Notes under the pieces: generated by a model
What the model saw: only the letters and a program-made list of their open reading frames with translations
Databases searched by the model: none
What the model was told of the DNA's origin: nothing
In this document: positions 9,717-21,968 of the stretch, piece by piece
Position numbering within the stretch: the stretch's first letter is position 1
Layout: each line of letters starts with the position of its first letter
Translations under genes and position numbers: made by a program
Assembly (NCBI GenBank): GCA_025175895.1
Contig: CM045988.1
Location: 16,831,647-16,895,646, forward strand
Origin: Wurfbainia villosa
Taxonomy: Eukaryota > Streptophyta > Magnoliopsida > Zingiberales > Zingiberaceae
Length of the DNA: 64,000 bases
Direction of reading: 5' to 3'

Positions 9717-12700
9717 TCAATCACCATTGTATCCAATACCATAAGCTCTAACATGATCCTCAAACTTACTTTGAGGTAAGGCTTTAGTTAAAGAATCCGC
9801 TAAATTCCTTTTAGTGGGAATCTTCTCGATTTGTATTTCCTTCCTACATATGATCTCTCTGATTAGATATAGTGGTGAAGAACATGTTTGGATCATTGAT
9901 AAGACCACATCAAGTTCAAAAATGAACTTTTTAATCCAAACCGCTTCCTTTGCTGCTTCCGAAGCTGCAATGCATTCTGCCTCAGTGGCAGAATCCGCTA
10001 TAGTGTCAAGCTTGGAACCTTTCCAACTTATTGTGCCTCCATTTCAGGTGAATACATACCCAGACTAAGATTTGAAATCATCTTTGTCTGTCTGAAAGCT
10101 GACATCCATATACCCGCGTATCACCATGTCCCCTTCTCCTTATATTAGGAACACATCCTTAGTTCTTCTCAAGTACTAAAGGATTGTCTAAATAGCCGCC
10201 CAATGATCCATTCCTGGATCAAACTAGTATCTGCTCATGACACTCAGATTATACGATACATTGAGCCTCGTACATATCATAGCATACATGATAGATCATA
10301 TTGCGGATGCATCGGAAATCTTATTCATGTAAATCCTCTCGTCTTCTGTGCGCGGACACATAGACTTCAAAAAGTGTATCCCATGCCTGATCGGTAGGAA
10401 ACCTTTCTTGGATTCCGACATACTAAACCTCTTTAGCACTCAATCTATATATATAGATTGCGAAAGGCCAAGCAATCGATTCAATCTATCCTTATAGATC
10501 TTAATCCCGAGGATGTAGGTTGCTTCTCTTAGGTCTTTCATGGAGAATGTCTTAGATAACCAAATTTTAATTGACTATAAGATAGAAACATCATTTCCAA
10601 TAAGTAATATGTCATCGACATACAATACTAGGAACACGATTGCACTCCCACTAATCTTCTTGTACACACAAGGTTCGTCCGGATTTTGTGAGAAATCAAA
10701 CTTTTGATTGTCTCATCAAAACGGATATTCCAGCTCCTGGATGCTTGCTTCCGTCCATATATGGACTATCACAGTTTGCATACCTTGGTTTTATCAACCA
10801 ATGTGAAATCCTCATACTGTATCATATACACATCCTCGAGTAGGTTTCTATTAAGGAAAGTTATTTTCACATCCATCTGTCATATCTCATAATCATAATG
10901 AGCCACTATGGTCAGGAGCTTCCAAATAGATTTAAGCATAGCAACAGGTGAATAGGTCTCGTTATAGTCAATACCTTGTTTTTGACGATACCCTTTCGCC
11001 ACCAATCTAGCCTTATAGGTAATCACATTACCATCCATGTCGGTTTTCTTCTTGAAACCCCACTTGCACCCTATATGCTTTATGCCTTCAGGTGGGTCAA
11101 CCAAGTTCCAAACTTGATTTTCATATATGGAATCCATTTTCGACTTCATGGCGTTAAGCCACTTATCCCTTTCTGAACTTTTTAGAACTTCTTCATAACT
11201 GGTAGGCTCCTCATCATCAATGAGTAACACGTCGTTCGATTCACTTATGAGAAATCCATATCTCTTAGGAATGTTGCATGTTCTACAAGATCTATGAAGA
11301 TGTGGTGTCACAATAGGTCCAGCCGATGGCTCATCACTATGAGTTATCTGTTGTGGTGCTTCACCAGGTATCTCATCAATGTCTATTTGAGTCTCTCAAG
11401 CCTCCTCAAGCTCGACAACACTTCCACTGTTTTCTTGCAATAGAAACTCTTTCTCTAGAAACATAGCATGTCTTGAAACAAACACCTTTTGTTCCACAGG
11501 ATGATAGAATTGGTAACCCCTTGTTTTCTTAGGGTATCCAATAAATAAACATTTATCAGACTTAGCATCCAATTTTTCTGATACAGTCCACTTCACATAA
11601 GCAGGACAATCCCATTTCTTCAAGTAAGATATATGAGGTTTCTTACTATTCCATATCTCATATGGAGTAGTGGAGACTACCTTGATTGACATTCTGTTTA
11701 GCAAGTAAACAATTTTCTGAAGTGCATAGCCCTAAAATGACTTGGGAAGATTCGCATGATTCATCATTGACATGACCTTGTCCAACAAGGTCTAGTTATG
11801 CCTCTCAGATACACCATTATGCTGCGGTGTATATTGCGGAGTCTATTAAGACAATATACCATTGTCTCTTGGATAATCTAGAAACTTTTGACTTAAGTAT
11901 TGACCACCTCGATCCGATTGAAGTATTTTAATACTCTTGTCATGTTGTTTCTCTACTTCATTTCTGAATTCTTTGAACCTTTCAAAGGCTTTAGACTTGT
12001 GTTTCATCAAGAACATAAACCCAAACCATGAGTGATCATCGGTGAAGATAATGAAGTAGCTATAGCCTCATAGAGCTTGAGTTGACATAGGTCCTCATAC
12101 ATCAGTATGTATTAGACCTAGCAACTCTTCCACCCTTTCACCTTTTCCTGTAAAAGGTAACTTAGTCATCTTGCCTTTTAAGCATGATTCGCATGTATCA
12201 TATGAATCCAATTCAAATGATTCTAGAATTCCACATCGGTGTAATTCGGACATGCCTTTCTTGCTTGCATGGCCAGGACGACAATACCACATGTAGGAGT
12301 CTAATTGATTATCCTTTCGAGCACGCTTGTTGCTCGCTTCGATATTGAAAATGTCACTGGATACGTCCAACGTATAAATACCATTGCTTAAAGTTTCAGT
12401 CCCATAAAGAACACCATTCAAAGTTATGTAACAACAATTGTTACTGAAATTAAAATGGTACCCATTTCTATTTAAACAAGAAATATAAATGATGTTCTTT
12501 ATCAACGAAGGAACATAAAAGCAATTGTCCAGTTCCAAGACAAGTCCTATAGAGAGTTTCAACGAATATGTTCTGATGGCGAGTGCAACAACCTTTGCTC
12601 CATTCCCAACACGTAAATTTGACTCTCCCTTGACGAGTCTTCTTCTATTCCTTAGCCCATATATGTCATTACATATATGTGAGTCACACCCAGTATCCAA

Positions 12701-13395
12701 TACCCAAGTGTTTGAGGAAATAGAATGACAATCAATAATGAAGATATCTGAAGAAGATGGGGCATCTAATGCCTTATTCTTCTTCATGGACTCAAGATAA
12801 ATCTTGCAGTTTCTTCTCTAATGGCCCTCCTTGCCACAATGATGGCAAGTGCCCTATTGAGCTGGTTCTACCTTTTTTTAGCCTTTTTTTCTTCCCCTTC
12901 TGTTGTTCCTTTGACTTCCTTTTAGAACCTTTCTTCGAGGAATCAACTAACAACACTGTCTCCTGCTTATGCTTTATAGAAGGGCTCCATAGTCTTCAAC
13001 ATGCTGAGTAGTACTATAAATGAACCTTCTTGCATCTCAGAGGTGAAGAGGATCTTGGAGACTTCGAACCTTTCGGATCTCACTTGCTCATCAAACAACT
13101 CATAGAGATGAAAGACTATAGTATGAGCATCCATACGCTCATAATGCTTCTGCAGCTCAGGTACCATCGCGGCTAGCATGATACAACTCACCAGTTCAGA
13201 ATCAGTTACATGTTTCTGATAGGCCAATAATTCGTCCGGAGTATTGTCCTTCGGAGAGGTGGGAAGAGGCTCTTCAAGGAAATACGCAAGCTTTTTCGCC
13301 TTGAGAACAATTCTCAAGTTTTTAAGCCAGTCCAAGAAGATCAGCCTAGTCAATTTATTTGAATTCAAAATAGAGTGCAAATTCAAAGACACCAT
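9717..13395 (-). pseudogene. gag-pol of B1 (copia polyprotein, degenerate)
   Basis: Order in the reading direction: gag from an ATG at 13395; nucleocapsid knuckle near 12830 with TAG replacing its aromatic residue; protease with DTG in WVLDTGCDSHIC; integrase zinc finger and core down to a stop at 12095; integrase C-terminal part 11396-11704; RT start 10880-11311; RT active site YVDD at 10611-10622; RNase H to 9717. Gag lost about 58 codons after EMQEGS compared with B2. RNase H lost the segment carrying its third acidic residue (YCDNNGA in B2), and AEY is AEC. Many stops and frameshifts remain. In the family this polyprotein packages and reverse transcribes its RNA in cytoplasmic particles and integrates the DNA; this copy cannot. 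Confidence 0.82.
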
Positions 13396-13573
13396 GATCA
13401 AGCGATTAACATAGAAATACAAATCGAGCATATATGAGAAAGATGATTTAAAATGCATCAACATACATTTTATAAATCCCATTCATTTTTTGAATTTCAA
13501 AATCCGAAAATCACTTCGGGAGATTGTAGGTCCATCTCCGAATGGGCTGATATCCAACATAGATATGAACAAC

Positions 13574-13989
13574 CTTGGAGAGAGTCCAACAAGTCATTCG
13601 TAGCTATGATGGTAGGTATCAAGTATACCGATTGCATATCACATATATGCAACTATCATAATATGCTATCAACTAATTGAATGTTCACACATACATCGGG
13701 TTGTTAACTTATTAACAAGTATGCATCATATGCATAGCACCCAACTTCACCTCCCTTCACATCGACCTTGGAGAGAGTCCAACAAGCCGATGCTCCAGGA
13801 TAAAGCCAACCCATTAATCGAGAAATAGTTTTAATATGTTTAGAGTGCATTCAACCAATTAGCCCAGCTTAGAGAGAGTCCAACAACCAAAGATAACGAT
13901 TGACCTCTGACTCTTACCATATTAGTATTAAACTATTCCATGGTTTGAACATGTTCAGGTTCGAGTCGGGCTTGGAGAGAGTCCAACAA
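13574..13989 (-). repeat. Four spaced hairpin motifs in the B1 leader
   Basis: TTGTTGGACTCTCTCCAAG or a near match occurs at 13971-13989, 13868-13886, 13767-13785 and 13574-13592. Each contains TTGGA-N5-TCCAA; the 13868 copy has one change. Start spacings in transcript order are 103, 101 and 193 bases, nearly the same as in B2. They lie in the untranslated leader between the primer site and gag. Confidence 0.75.
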
Positions 13990-14234
13990 CCCAAAAAAGA
14001 AATAGAACTCTGGTTCTAACTATATTAATGGAAGGTGTAGGCTTTAATATTGTGTAAGGGTTTTAATGTCTCATCCTCTTTGTATGCAAATAACTATTAT
14101 CTACATGGCATGATATACATGACATACATCTACATGTCACGACACCCATAGCATAATGATATCCATATAATGCAATTAAATGGCATACAATTATGACATG
14201 TACAAAATTTCCTTATATGTCATAACTATTTATG

Positions 14235-14640
14235 GAAATAAAATATGTTTGAGATTTGATTCTCCAAATTAAATCATGATTAAATTAGGAAATAAATTTT
14301 CAAATCTAATCACATATTTTATTTATGGAAAGTGTTAATTAAGGAAAGTCAAATTTAATTTAGGAAATAAATTTCATAAATTGTCAAAACTATGTATGGA
14401 AATAAAATATATTTTAGATTTAATTCCCCAAATCAAATCATGATTAAATTAGGAAACAAATTTTCAAATCTAATCGTATATTATATTTATGGAAAGTGTT
14501 AATTTCCATAGATACTTCTAAACTTTCCAAGAGTAGAAGATTTCCATAAATACTTCTAAACTTTTCAAAATTAGAAAATTTCCATAAATACTTCTAAACT
14601 TTACAAAAGTAGAACATTTCCATAAATACAATTATGACTA
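14235..14640 (-). repeat. AT-rich tandem repeats in the B1 leader next to the primer site
   Basis: A unit with TTTCCATAAATACTTCTAAAC recurs three to four times at 14500-14640 (period about 40). A longer duplicated block with AAATCTAATC and TTATTTATGGAAAGTGTTAA occurs at 14235-14500. The same pattern is inverted in B2 at 43810-44200. Confidence 0.6.
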
Positions 14641-14680
14641 TCGCAAAATAATTTTACGATTATATCGAAACACAACCTGG

Positions 14681-14692
14681 GCTCTGATACAA
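14681..14692 (-). promoter_or_regulatory. Primer-binding site of B1
   Basis: TTGTATCAGAGC on the minus strand is one change from TGGTATCAGAGC, the complement of the 3' end of plant initiator methionine tRNA. It adjoins the 5' LTR. Confidence 0.75.
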
Positions 14693-14694
14693 CT

Positions 14695-15418
14695 ATTGGG
14701 TTTCCGGCACCGCGGCGAGTGTGTGTTCGAATATGTTTCGTAAACATGTGCACAACGAAAGAATTAAAAGAAATAAATCTAATTTATTACAATACACACA
14801 CCACATGCATGCAAAGTACAACATGTGTAGACATAATCGCAATTTTAAATTTTGCAATAAAAGAAAATTATGCTAGTTATACCTGACGTATCACGTGCAA
14901 CGGGAATGAAATCAACCAGAGAAACTCTCACTAGAATTGCCTCTATTCGTATCCACGTCGAGTACCGTCAGGATAGCTTCACCAAGCTACAAGCCTCATT
15001 TTCGTAGGAGTCACTAGCCTCGTGTCGAAGACGATGTGATCGAGAGAAGATCACAATCCGAATCAAAATTCAGATTCAAAAACGAGTCCCAAAAACTCAC
15101 TTTTTTGGAGAGGTATTCGTCAACTGATTGACGAATCCTTGGTTCTCCACCTATGAGGATCACCGAAAATTGAATCCCCGGTAAGGTAGCCACTGTCGGA
15201 GCTCCAAACACCTTCCAAATGATGATCTGACATGAAAGGAAACAAGCTATCCAGAAAATTGGACAGCTTGGTGGAGGATTTGCGCCGGCCCAAAGGAGGA
15301 AGGTCGGCTGCACCTTGGTCACCGGAGCCAAGGGATGTCGCCGGAGGGTCGCCAGCAATAGCAGGTGGCCGGCGACAGCTGGTGGCATTGAGCGATAGTA
15401 GCTGCAAGTGGCAGCGGT
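14695..15418 (-). repeat. 5' LTR of B1, first part
   Basis: This is the U5/R side of the 5' LTR. It starts TATTGGGTTTCCGGCACC, with its terminal TG mutated, and is cut at 15418 by A2. Its hairpins are more eroded than those of the 3' LTR. Confidence 0.85.
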
Positions 15419-16914
15419 TGTTAGGAACATTGCGCCTGCTAGAGGGGGTGAATAGCGTCGTCGATGGAACTCGATCGCGTGCTTGCTACAAATGATTAGT
15501 GCTTAGAGAAAATAAAGAAATAACAAGATACAAACACGCAAACAAAATAATATAAAGTGGTTTGGAACTGAATGATTCCTACTCCACGGATTGGGCTCAG
15601 ATGAGCCCTAGTGATGTCAATCACACACCACTACTCAAATAGCTCCTTCTTGGAACAATCCGGTGGTGGAGTAACCTCGTACAAGTATTCTTACAACAAT
15701 AATAATGAAATATAAGCAATTATAAATGAAATACAATAAGAGAAGTAAAGAACGCTTTACAAAAACTCTTTTGGATGCTTGCTTGTTGATTGTCTTGGAC
15801 TAGCCTTGAAGACACTGATTTGCAACAACAAATATCTCCAAATCGTCCAAGAAAATTGATGCCAAAACCTTCCCTTCGAGCTCCTTTTAAACCTGCAACT
15901 CGAGCTGATTTTTGCCTATTAGCCGACTGCTTGGGACCATCAGTCGACTGATGCCACTGTTGTCGTGAGACAACGGCTAGATTCACGCTGGAAAAATCCA
16001 ACGGATAGACCATTAGTCGACTAATCATACCCATTAGTCGACTGATGTCTCAATCAATCGAGTGGTCGGGCCGATCACTCGAGTGGAGAACCTTCTATGC
16101 CCTAGATCCAAGCCATCAGTCGACTGATCACCTTGATCAGTCGACTGCTCAGACCAGCAGTCGACTGCCCACCTCTGGCAATCGACTGCTAGGACACTTC
16201 CCGTAGTCAAACCCTAGTTGACTCACACCAGTCGACTGACCCATGGTCCCAGTCGACTGATACACCTCAAACATGAGATTTTAACCCAAGTATGGTGCCC
16301 CAATACTTGCTAGACCACCCGTAGCCTAGATCAAAGCCTTCTAGCCACCTCCATCAGTCTCACGCCTATCGGATCCCTCCAAGTCATCCATGACTTGTTC
16401 ATCCATACGCTAGCCTTCAGGTGCTTCCATCGGCTATTGTCATGCTAATGGTGTCTACACCGCCAAGGCACATTGGACTTGCACTACCAAGACTCCGCTT
16501 GGACTTTACGCCACCAACCATTGGACTTATGCTGCCAAGATTCCACCCTTGGACTTTACGCCACAAATATCAAACCCCTTGGACTTTCCAAATGCCATGT
16601 ACTCATGACTTGGACTTTCACTGCCAAGACTACACCCTTAGACTTACGTGGCCAAAACTCAAGCTTGGACTTTCCTTTGCCAACCCATGTTGGACTTTCC
16701 CTTGCCAAGACCCATGCTTGGACTTGAAATGCCAAGTACTCAAGACTTGGACTTTCCCAATGCCAAGTGTCCCACTTGGACTTTCCATGCCAAGTACCCA
16801 TGACTTGGACTTTACCATGACAATCACATTGTCATACGTTTTGTCGAACATCAAAATATCGCTCAAGTCAGACTCGAGTCCGGTCAATCGTGACCTGGGT
16901 CGATTGCACCAACA
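15419..16914 (-). repeat. 3' LTR of A2 (1496 bp)
   Basis: On the plus strand from TGTTAGGAACATTGCGCC to TTGCACCAACA. It has about eight GTCGACTG-type palindromes between 15940 and 16260, and the AAGTCCAA/TTGGACTT array at 16460-16815. Confidence 0.9.
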
Positions 16915-18757
16915 ATCTCCCCCTTTTTGATGTTTGACAAAACCACATACCTTTGAGTTAGAACACTAACTCAAATCTCCTTACCAATTATCCCAAATTT
17001 GTAATCCCATAAATTCTCCCCCTTTTTGACTAACATAAAAAAGGTTCTCTCCAAGGAGGTTAATGTTTCATATCCCAATGAGATGTTACAATCTCCCTTT
17101 GGTCCAAAAATATCTAGGATGCCTACAATATTCCTAGTGATAAGTCCCATATCACTTAAGAGAGGCACTCCTATAAACTCTCTCAATTTCCAAATTGAGT
17201 ATCTCAAAATCCCATTTCTCCTCCTTATGAGGAAAAATAACATCCATCATCCCATGATGGATACCTCTCCCTAAAGGCTTGCTCCCCCTTAACCATTGCA
17301 CCAATAATTTCCTTGGGAAGTCCCTAAGCCAATAGGAACTCTAAACCATCAAAAATAAGGTCTAAAGTTCAACATTGAACTTTCTCATACCTTAAATTTG
17401 ATAAATCACCATAACAACTCTCCTAATCCATATCCAATGAGTTTTCACTCTTTATAATGCTTCCCAAAGCATATCCTAGGGTTAGGAGTAGTTAGGAAAC
17501 CCTAACATAGCTGAAATTGGGCTAAACATATCTTGTTTTCTCAAAATCAGCCTATCAGTCGACTCTTACAGAAAACAGTCAACTGAAATCATCATCATTC
17601 CACTGCCAACAAGGGCAGTTGACTAATAACTGAAAAAAAAAAATCTGATTTTCAATTATCAGAATCGAATTTTGGAAATTCATAAATAATTATACGTAAT
17701 TTGAAAAATCATGAAACTTCATATGTATAATACTTATGACCAAAATAATGGGTGAAAAATGTTTGAAAAATATTTTACCCATAAAATAGTCAAATTGACA
17801 CAAAGTTCAAAAGTGAAGAAAAACTTCAATGTTTTAGCTCACTTCGTATCAACTTCATCAATGGTGATTGCTATCAAAAGATAGACTTCACCAAGGTTTT
17901 TCAAAATAATTTTAAAATGTTTTAAAACTTTATATTAGATCATATTCCTTGGGCTTAATGTACATGATTTGAATATAAGCTTTTCCAATGATCCACAACA
18001 TGATTTTAAATGAGTTTAAGTTTATCTAGATGCAAAAATTATGCACCTTGAACTTAACTCATATCCTATCATCTCACATGTATCTAAGGTGTATAAATAC
18101 ACATACATGTCAATTTAGATGTGAGATGTGGGTTTTGGTTTATCTTAAACTAAGGCCTCATGCATTTTCTAAGGCAATACTACTTGATTCCCTTATAAAT
18201 GGGACTTCAAGTCATGCTATTGTCCTTAACTCAATTTTTTTTATTAATTCATGAATGATTATTGAATTAATGATGATATAAATAAACACATGATCATAAT
18301 CATGATGTCAGACATAAGATGAAATTTAAGCATACATGACATTTAACCTTAATCCTACACATGATCATGACATTTAAATGATTAAAAGTAGATATGATGT
18401 CATGACATGTTATATGACAAACAAAGCATGACAAATAAAATATAAGGTATATAATACCTAAATTTTAATATTAATTGCCATTTGATATTATTTTGTCCAT
18501 TTTTCCACATTATTACATATCTCCCAAAGTGTGCCAAAAACCCAAAATGGCACACTAAGACCTCTAAACCTAAATTGTGCCAATTTGATTAATTTTTCAT
18601 AATTTCAAAACTATATTGGCACATCCTAAAATCTTTTAGGATATAAGATCAAACTTATTTCCAAGATACCCATAACCTTGGAAATGACCTAAAGTGCCAC
18701 CTTTACCATGGTTAGGTTAACTACCCATCCATTTAAAGTTGGCACACCTAAACCCAT
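16915..18757 (-). other. Noncoding 3' internal region of A2 with several PPT-like tracts
   Basis: Directly against the LTR is the tract read as CTCCCCCTTTTTGATG on the plus strand. Further pyrimidine tracts (purine on the coding strand) lie near 17019, 17090 and 17263-17290. It has the same order as A1 3192-5046 and no long frame. Confidence 0.65.
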
Positions 18758-20449
18758 TTAGTGTGAATCGATCATGCTCTTAGGAACCCAAAACCTATTT
18801 GAGCTCCTTGGGTTTACTAGGTATTCCTTAGGGATAACTTCCTTAGATACCCTCCTAATGACCCTCCTAGGCTTGATAGCCTTGGTCATTTGGGTCTTGC
18901 CATGGTTAACTCTAGGGGTAACTCCCCTTGTAACCTTCTTAGTGGCTTCCCTAGGTTTCTTCAAAACCCTAGCCACTAGGCACATACCTTGGTTACCCTT
19001 AGGGATGACTTCCCTCATAACCTTGGTCTTCCTAGACCTAAGTTGTGTTCCATAATCAAATGGAACACTATGGTAAGCCTCCTTAGGCTTAGGTTTGTGA
19101 CACAAACCTTTCTTGCCTTTGGATGACTCTTGTATCTTAGGCCCTAGGTGTTGACTATTTGACCCTTTAATTGAATTTTGCATTTTTGCAAGGGTCTTTT
19201 CTAATTTCTCAAGCCTTGACCTCAAGGATTGGTTTTCCAATTCTAGTTGTCTAATTTTTGATTTTTCATCTATTCTTTGGACATTACCATTTCCTCTAGG
19301 CATATGCCTACCCTTCTTAGGGTTAATGCCTAAATGGTCCTCAATTTTCTTAATGCTTGCCCTAGGTAAAGTCTTTCTAGGGACATTAGTCTCAAATTTC
19401 TCCTTATTTGAAAAATTAAGACTCTTAGCACCTAGACAAAAGTATTTATTGTTCCTAGCATGCTTTTCATGTACAATAGCAAGATTGTTAAAATTATTCC
19501 TAGCATGCTTTTTGACATTTAAACTAGAAGGTGCATTATTGAAATATACCTTAGGGTTTACCTTAGAGGCTCCCCCTATTTGTGATGCTCCTCCTTGACT
19601 CTTCTTATCCCCCTTTGGGCATTGACTCTGGTAATGTCCCTTTTGATGGCATTTGAAGCACACCACATGCTCCTTGCTCTTCTTGGTGGGGACTCCGGCT
19701 TCATTTGACTCTTCTTGACTTTTAGGCACCGGTGGAGTCTTCTTTACTCTTTTCGGGCACTTACTCTTATAGTGCATGGATTCCCTACACTCAAAGCATA
19801 TTATATGGATTTTACTTTTAATTAACATGCTCGAGTTACCTAGATCCGTGGTGGAAGGTGTTGGAGTTTGAGCTTCTTCATCTTGACTGGATGTGGAAGG
19901 CTCTTCTTGATGCTTCGGAGTTGAAGGCCTAATCTCCTCCCCCTCAATCCTTGAGGTGGAGGCTTCTTCCAATTCTTCTACTTCTTCCTCCGATGCGGAA
20001 GTTGACTCCTTCTCAACTTCCGACTCCTCACTTTCTTGTGAGGATGATGAAGCTTCTTCTTCAGTCTCCTCCTCTTCCTAGTCTTCTTGGACTGGTTCGG
20101 GATTTTCGTGATATTTTGCCAACTCGCTTCAAAGTTCCTTGGCATCTTTGTAATCCGCTAGGCTACACAAGATATCATTAGGAATCTAATCAAAAATAAA
20201 TTTGACTACCTTCTTATTCTTATCAAACTCTTGGAGTTGCCCCTCGGTCCATCTCTTCTTCTTGAGAAAGCCTCCCTTTGGTCCTCTTGGATAGTTAAAT
20301 CCCTCCATCAAAATGGATCATTCTTCAAAATCCTTCATCATGATGAAGTTTTCAATTATTTTCTTCCATGAATTGAAGCCTTCTCGTCCATAACGTGCAT
20401 ACGGGACCGGTGTGTTGATGTCCCATCCTAAAGTCCCTTCAAACTCCAT
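18758..20449 (-). pseudogene. gag of A2 with two zinc knuckles, ends at NRFWVPKSMIDSH
   Basis: The ATG at 20449 starts MEFEGTLGWD. The frame meets stops at 20318-20320 (TGA), 20186-20188 (TAG) and 20129-20131 (TGA), then a frameshift near 20100. From 19972 it is open for 404 codons to 18758. Two CX2CX4HX4C knuckles lie at 19757-19798 and 19619-19660. An acidic, serine-rich part precedes them; a leucine-heptad stretch (KIRQLELENQSL) and a basic C-terminus follow. The A1 gag has the same composition and ending. In complete copia polyproteins a tryptophan-valine-proline motif of this kind comes shortly before protease; here the gene stops instead. TGA stands where A1 keeps TGG in KELW, so part of the damage is recent decay. 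Confidence 0.78.
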
Positions 20450-20498
20450 CTTCCCTCTAGCTTGCTCACTCAGATGTAAAGCCTGTGAAGAGTGACCC

Positions 20499-20510
20499 GC
20501 TCTGATACCA
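20499..20510 (-). promoter_or_regulatory. Primer-binding site of A2
   Basis: TGGTATCAGAGC on the minus strand is a perfect complement to the initiator methionine tRNA 3' end, two bases from the LTR. Confidence 0.9.
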
Positions 20511-20512
20511 AT

Positions 20513-21968
20513 TGTTAGGAACGTTGCACCCGCTAGAGGGGGGGGGTGAATAGCGTCGTCGATGGAACTCAATTGTGTGCTTGCTACAAATGATTAGTGC
20601 GCAGTGGAAATAAAGTAATAACAAGATACAAACACACAAACACAATAATATAAAGTGGTTCAGAACCGAATGGTTCCTACTCCATGGATTGGGCTCAAAT
20701 GAGCCCTAGCGATGCCAATCACACACCACTACTCAAATAGCTCCTTCTCGGAACAATCCGGAGGTGGAGAAACCTCGTACGAGTATTCTTACAACAATAA
20801 GAATGAAATACAACAAGAGAAGTAAAAAACTCTTTACAAAAACTCTTTTGGATGCTTGCTTGTTGATTGCCTTGGACTAGCCTTGAAGACCCTGATTTGC
20901 AACATCAAATTGCTCCAAATCATCCAAGAAAACCGATGCCAAAATCTTTCCTTCATGCTCCTTTTAAACCTGCAACTTGGGCTGATTTTCTCCTATCAGT
21001 CGACTGCTTGGGACCATCAATCGACTGATTCCACTGTTGTCGTGAGACAACGACTAGATCCACGCTGGAAAAATCCAATAGATAGACCATCAGTCGACTG
21101 ATGTCTCAAACAATCGAGTGGTCGGGCTGATCACTCGACTGGAGAACCTTCTGTGCCCGAGATCCTGGCCATCAGTCGACTGATCACCTTGATCAGTTGA
21201 CTGCTCAGGCCAGCAGTCGACTGCACACCGTGGCAGTCAACTTCTAGGACACTTCCCGGAGTCAAACCCTAGTTGACTCACACCAGTCGACTGACCCATG
21301 GTCCCAGTCGACTGATACACCTCAAACATGAGGTTTTAACCCAAGTATGGTGCCCCCATACTTGCTAGACCACCCATAGCCTAGATCTAAGCCTTCTAGC
21401 CACCTCCATCAGCCTCGTGCCTATCGGATCCCTCCAAGTCATCCATGACTTATTCATCCATACGCTAGCCTTCAGGTGCTTCCATCGGCTATTGTCATGC
21501 TAACGGTGTCTACACCACCAAGGCACATTGGACTTATGCTGCCAAGACTCCGCTTGAATTTTACGTCGCTAACCATTAGACTTATACTGCCAAGACTCCA
21601 CCCTTGGACTTTACATCGCCAATATCAAACCCCTTGGACTTTCCAAAAGATAATTACTCATGACTTAGACTTTCACCGCCAAGACTACACCCTTGGACTT
21701 ATGTGGCCAAGACTCAAGCTTGGACTTTCCTTTGCCAACCCATGTTGGACTTTCCCTTGCCAAGACCCTTGCTTGGACTTTACATGCCAAGTACTCAAGA
21801 CTTGGGCTTTCCCAATGCCAAGTGTCCCACTTGGACTTTCCATGCCAAGTACCCATGAGTTTGAGTTTACCATGACAATCACATTGTTATACGTTTTGTT
21901 GAACACCAAAACATCGCTCGAGTCAGACTTGAGTCTAGTCAATCGTGATCTGGGTCGATTACACCAAC
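20513..21968 (-). repeat. 5' LTR of A2
   Basis: On the plus strand from TGTTAGGAACGTTGCACC to TTACACCAAC. It has the same palindrome cluster (20990-21320) and AAGTCCAA array (21520-21860) as the 3' LTR, with scattered substitutions and some deletions. The terminal A is missing because of the small junction deletion. Confidence 0.88.

Larger units (their letters stand above)
15419..21968 (-). mobile_element. Element A2: complete gag-only Sirevirus-like element nested in the B1 LTR
   Basis: Two LTRs (15419-16914 and 20513-21968) enclose a primer site, one gag-like gene and about 1.84 kb of noncoding DNA with PPT-like tracts; total about 6.55 kb. The left flank is GCGGT. The right flank reads ACCAACGGTGG, consistent with a GCGGT duplication that lost three bases (AGC) at the junction. 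The host sequence rejoins as a B-family LTR. No pol domain exists anywhere in the internal region, so mobilisation had to come from another element. Confidence 0.88.

Noticed and set aside
16421..16930. A 169-codon plus-strand frame in the A2 LTR and a 199-codon frame at 21476-22075
   Set aside because: Translations of the AAGTCCAA array (LDF/TWTF repeats). The second runs through an insertion junction into another LTR.
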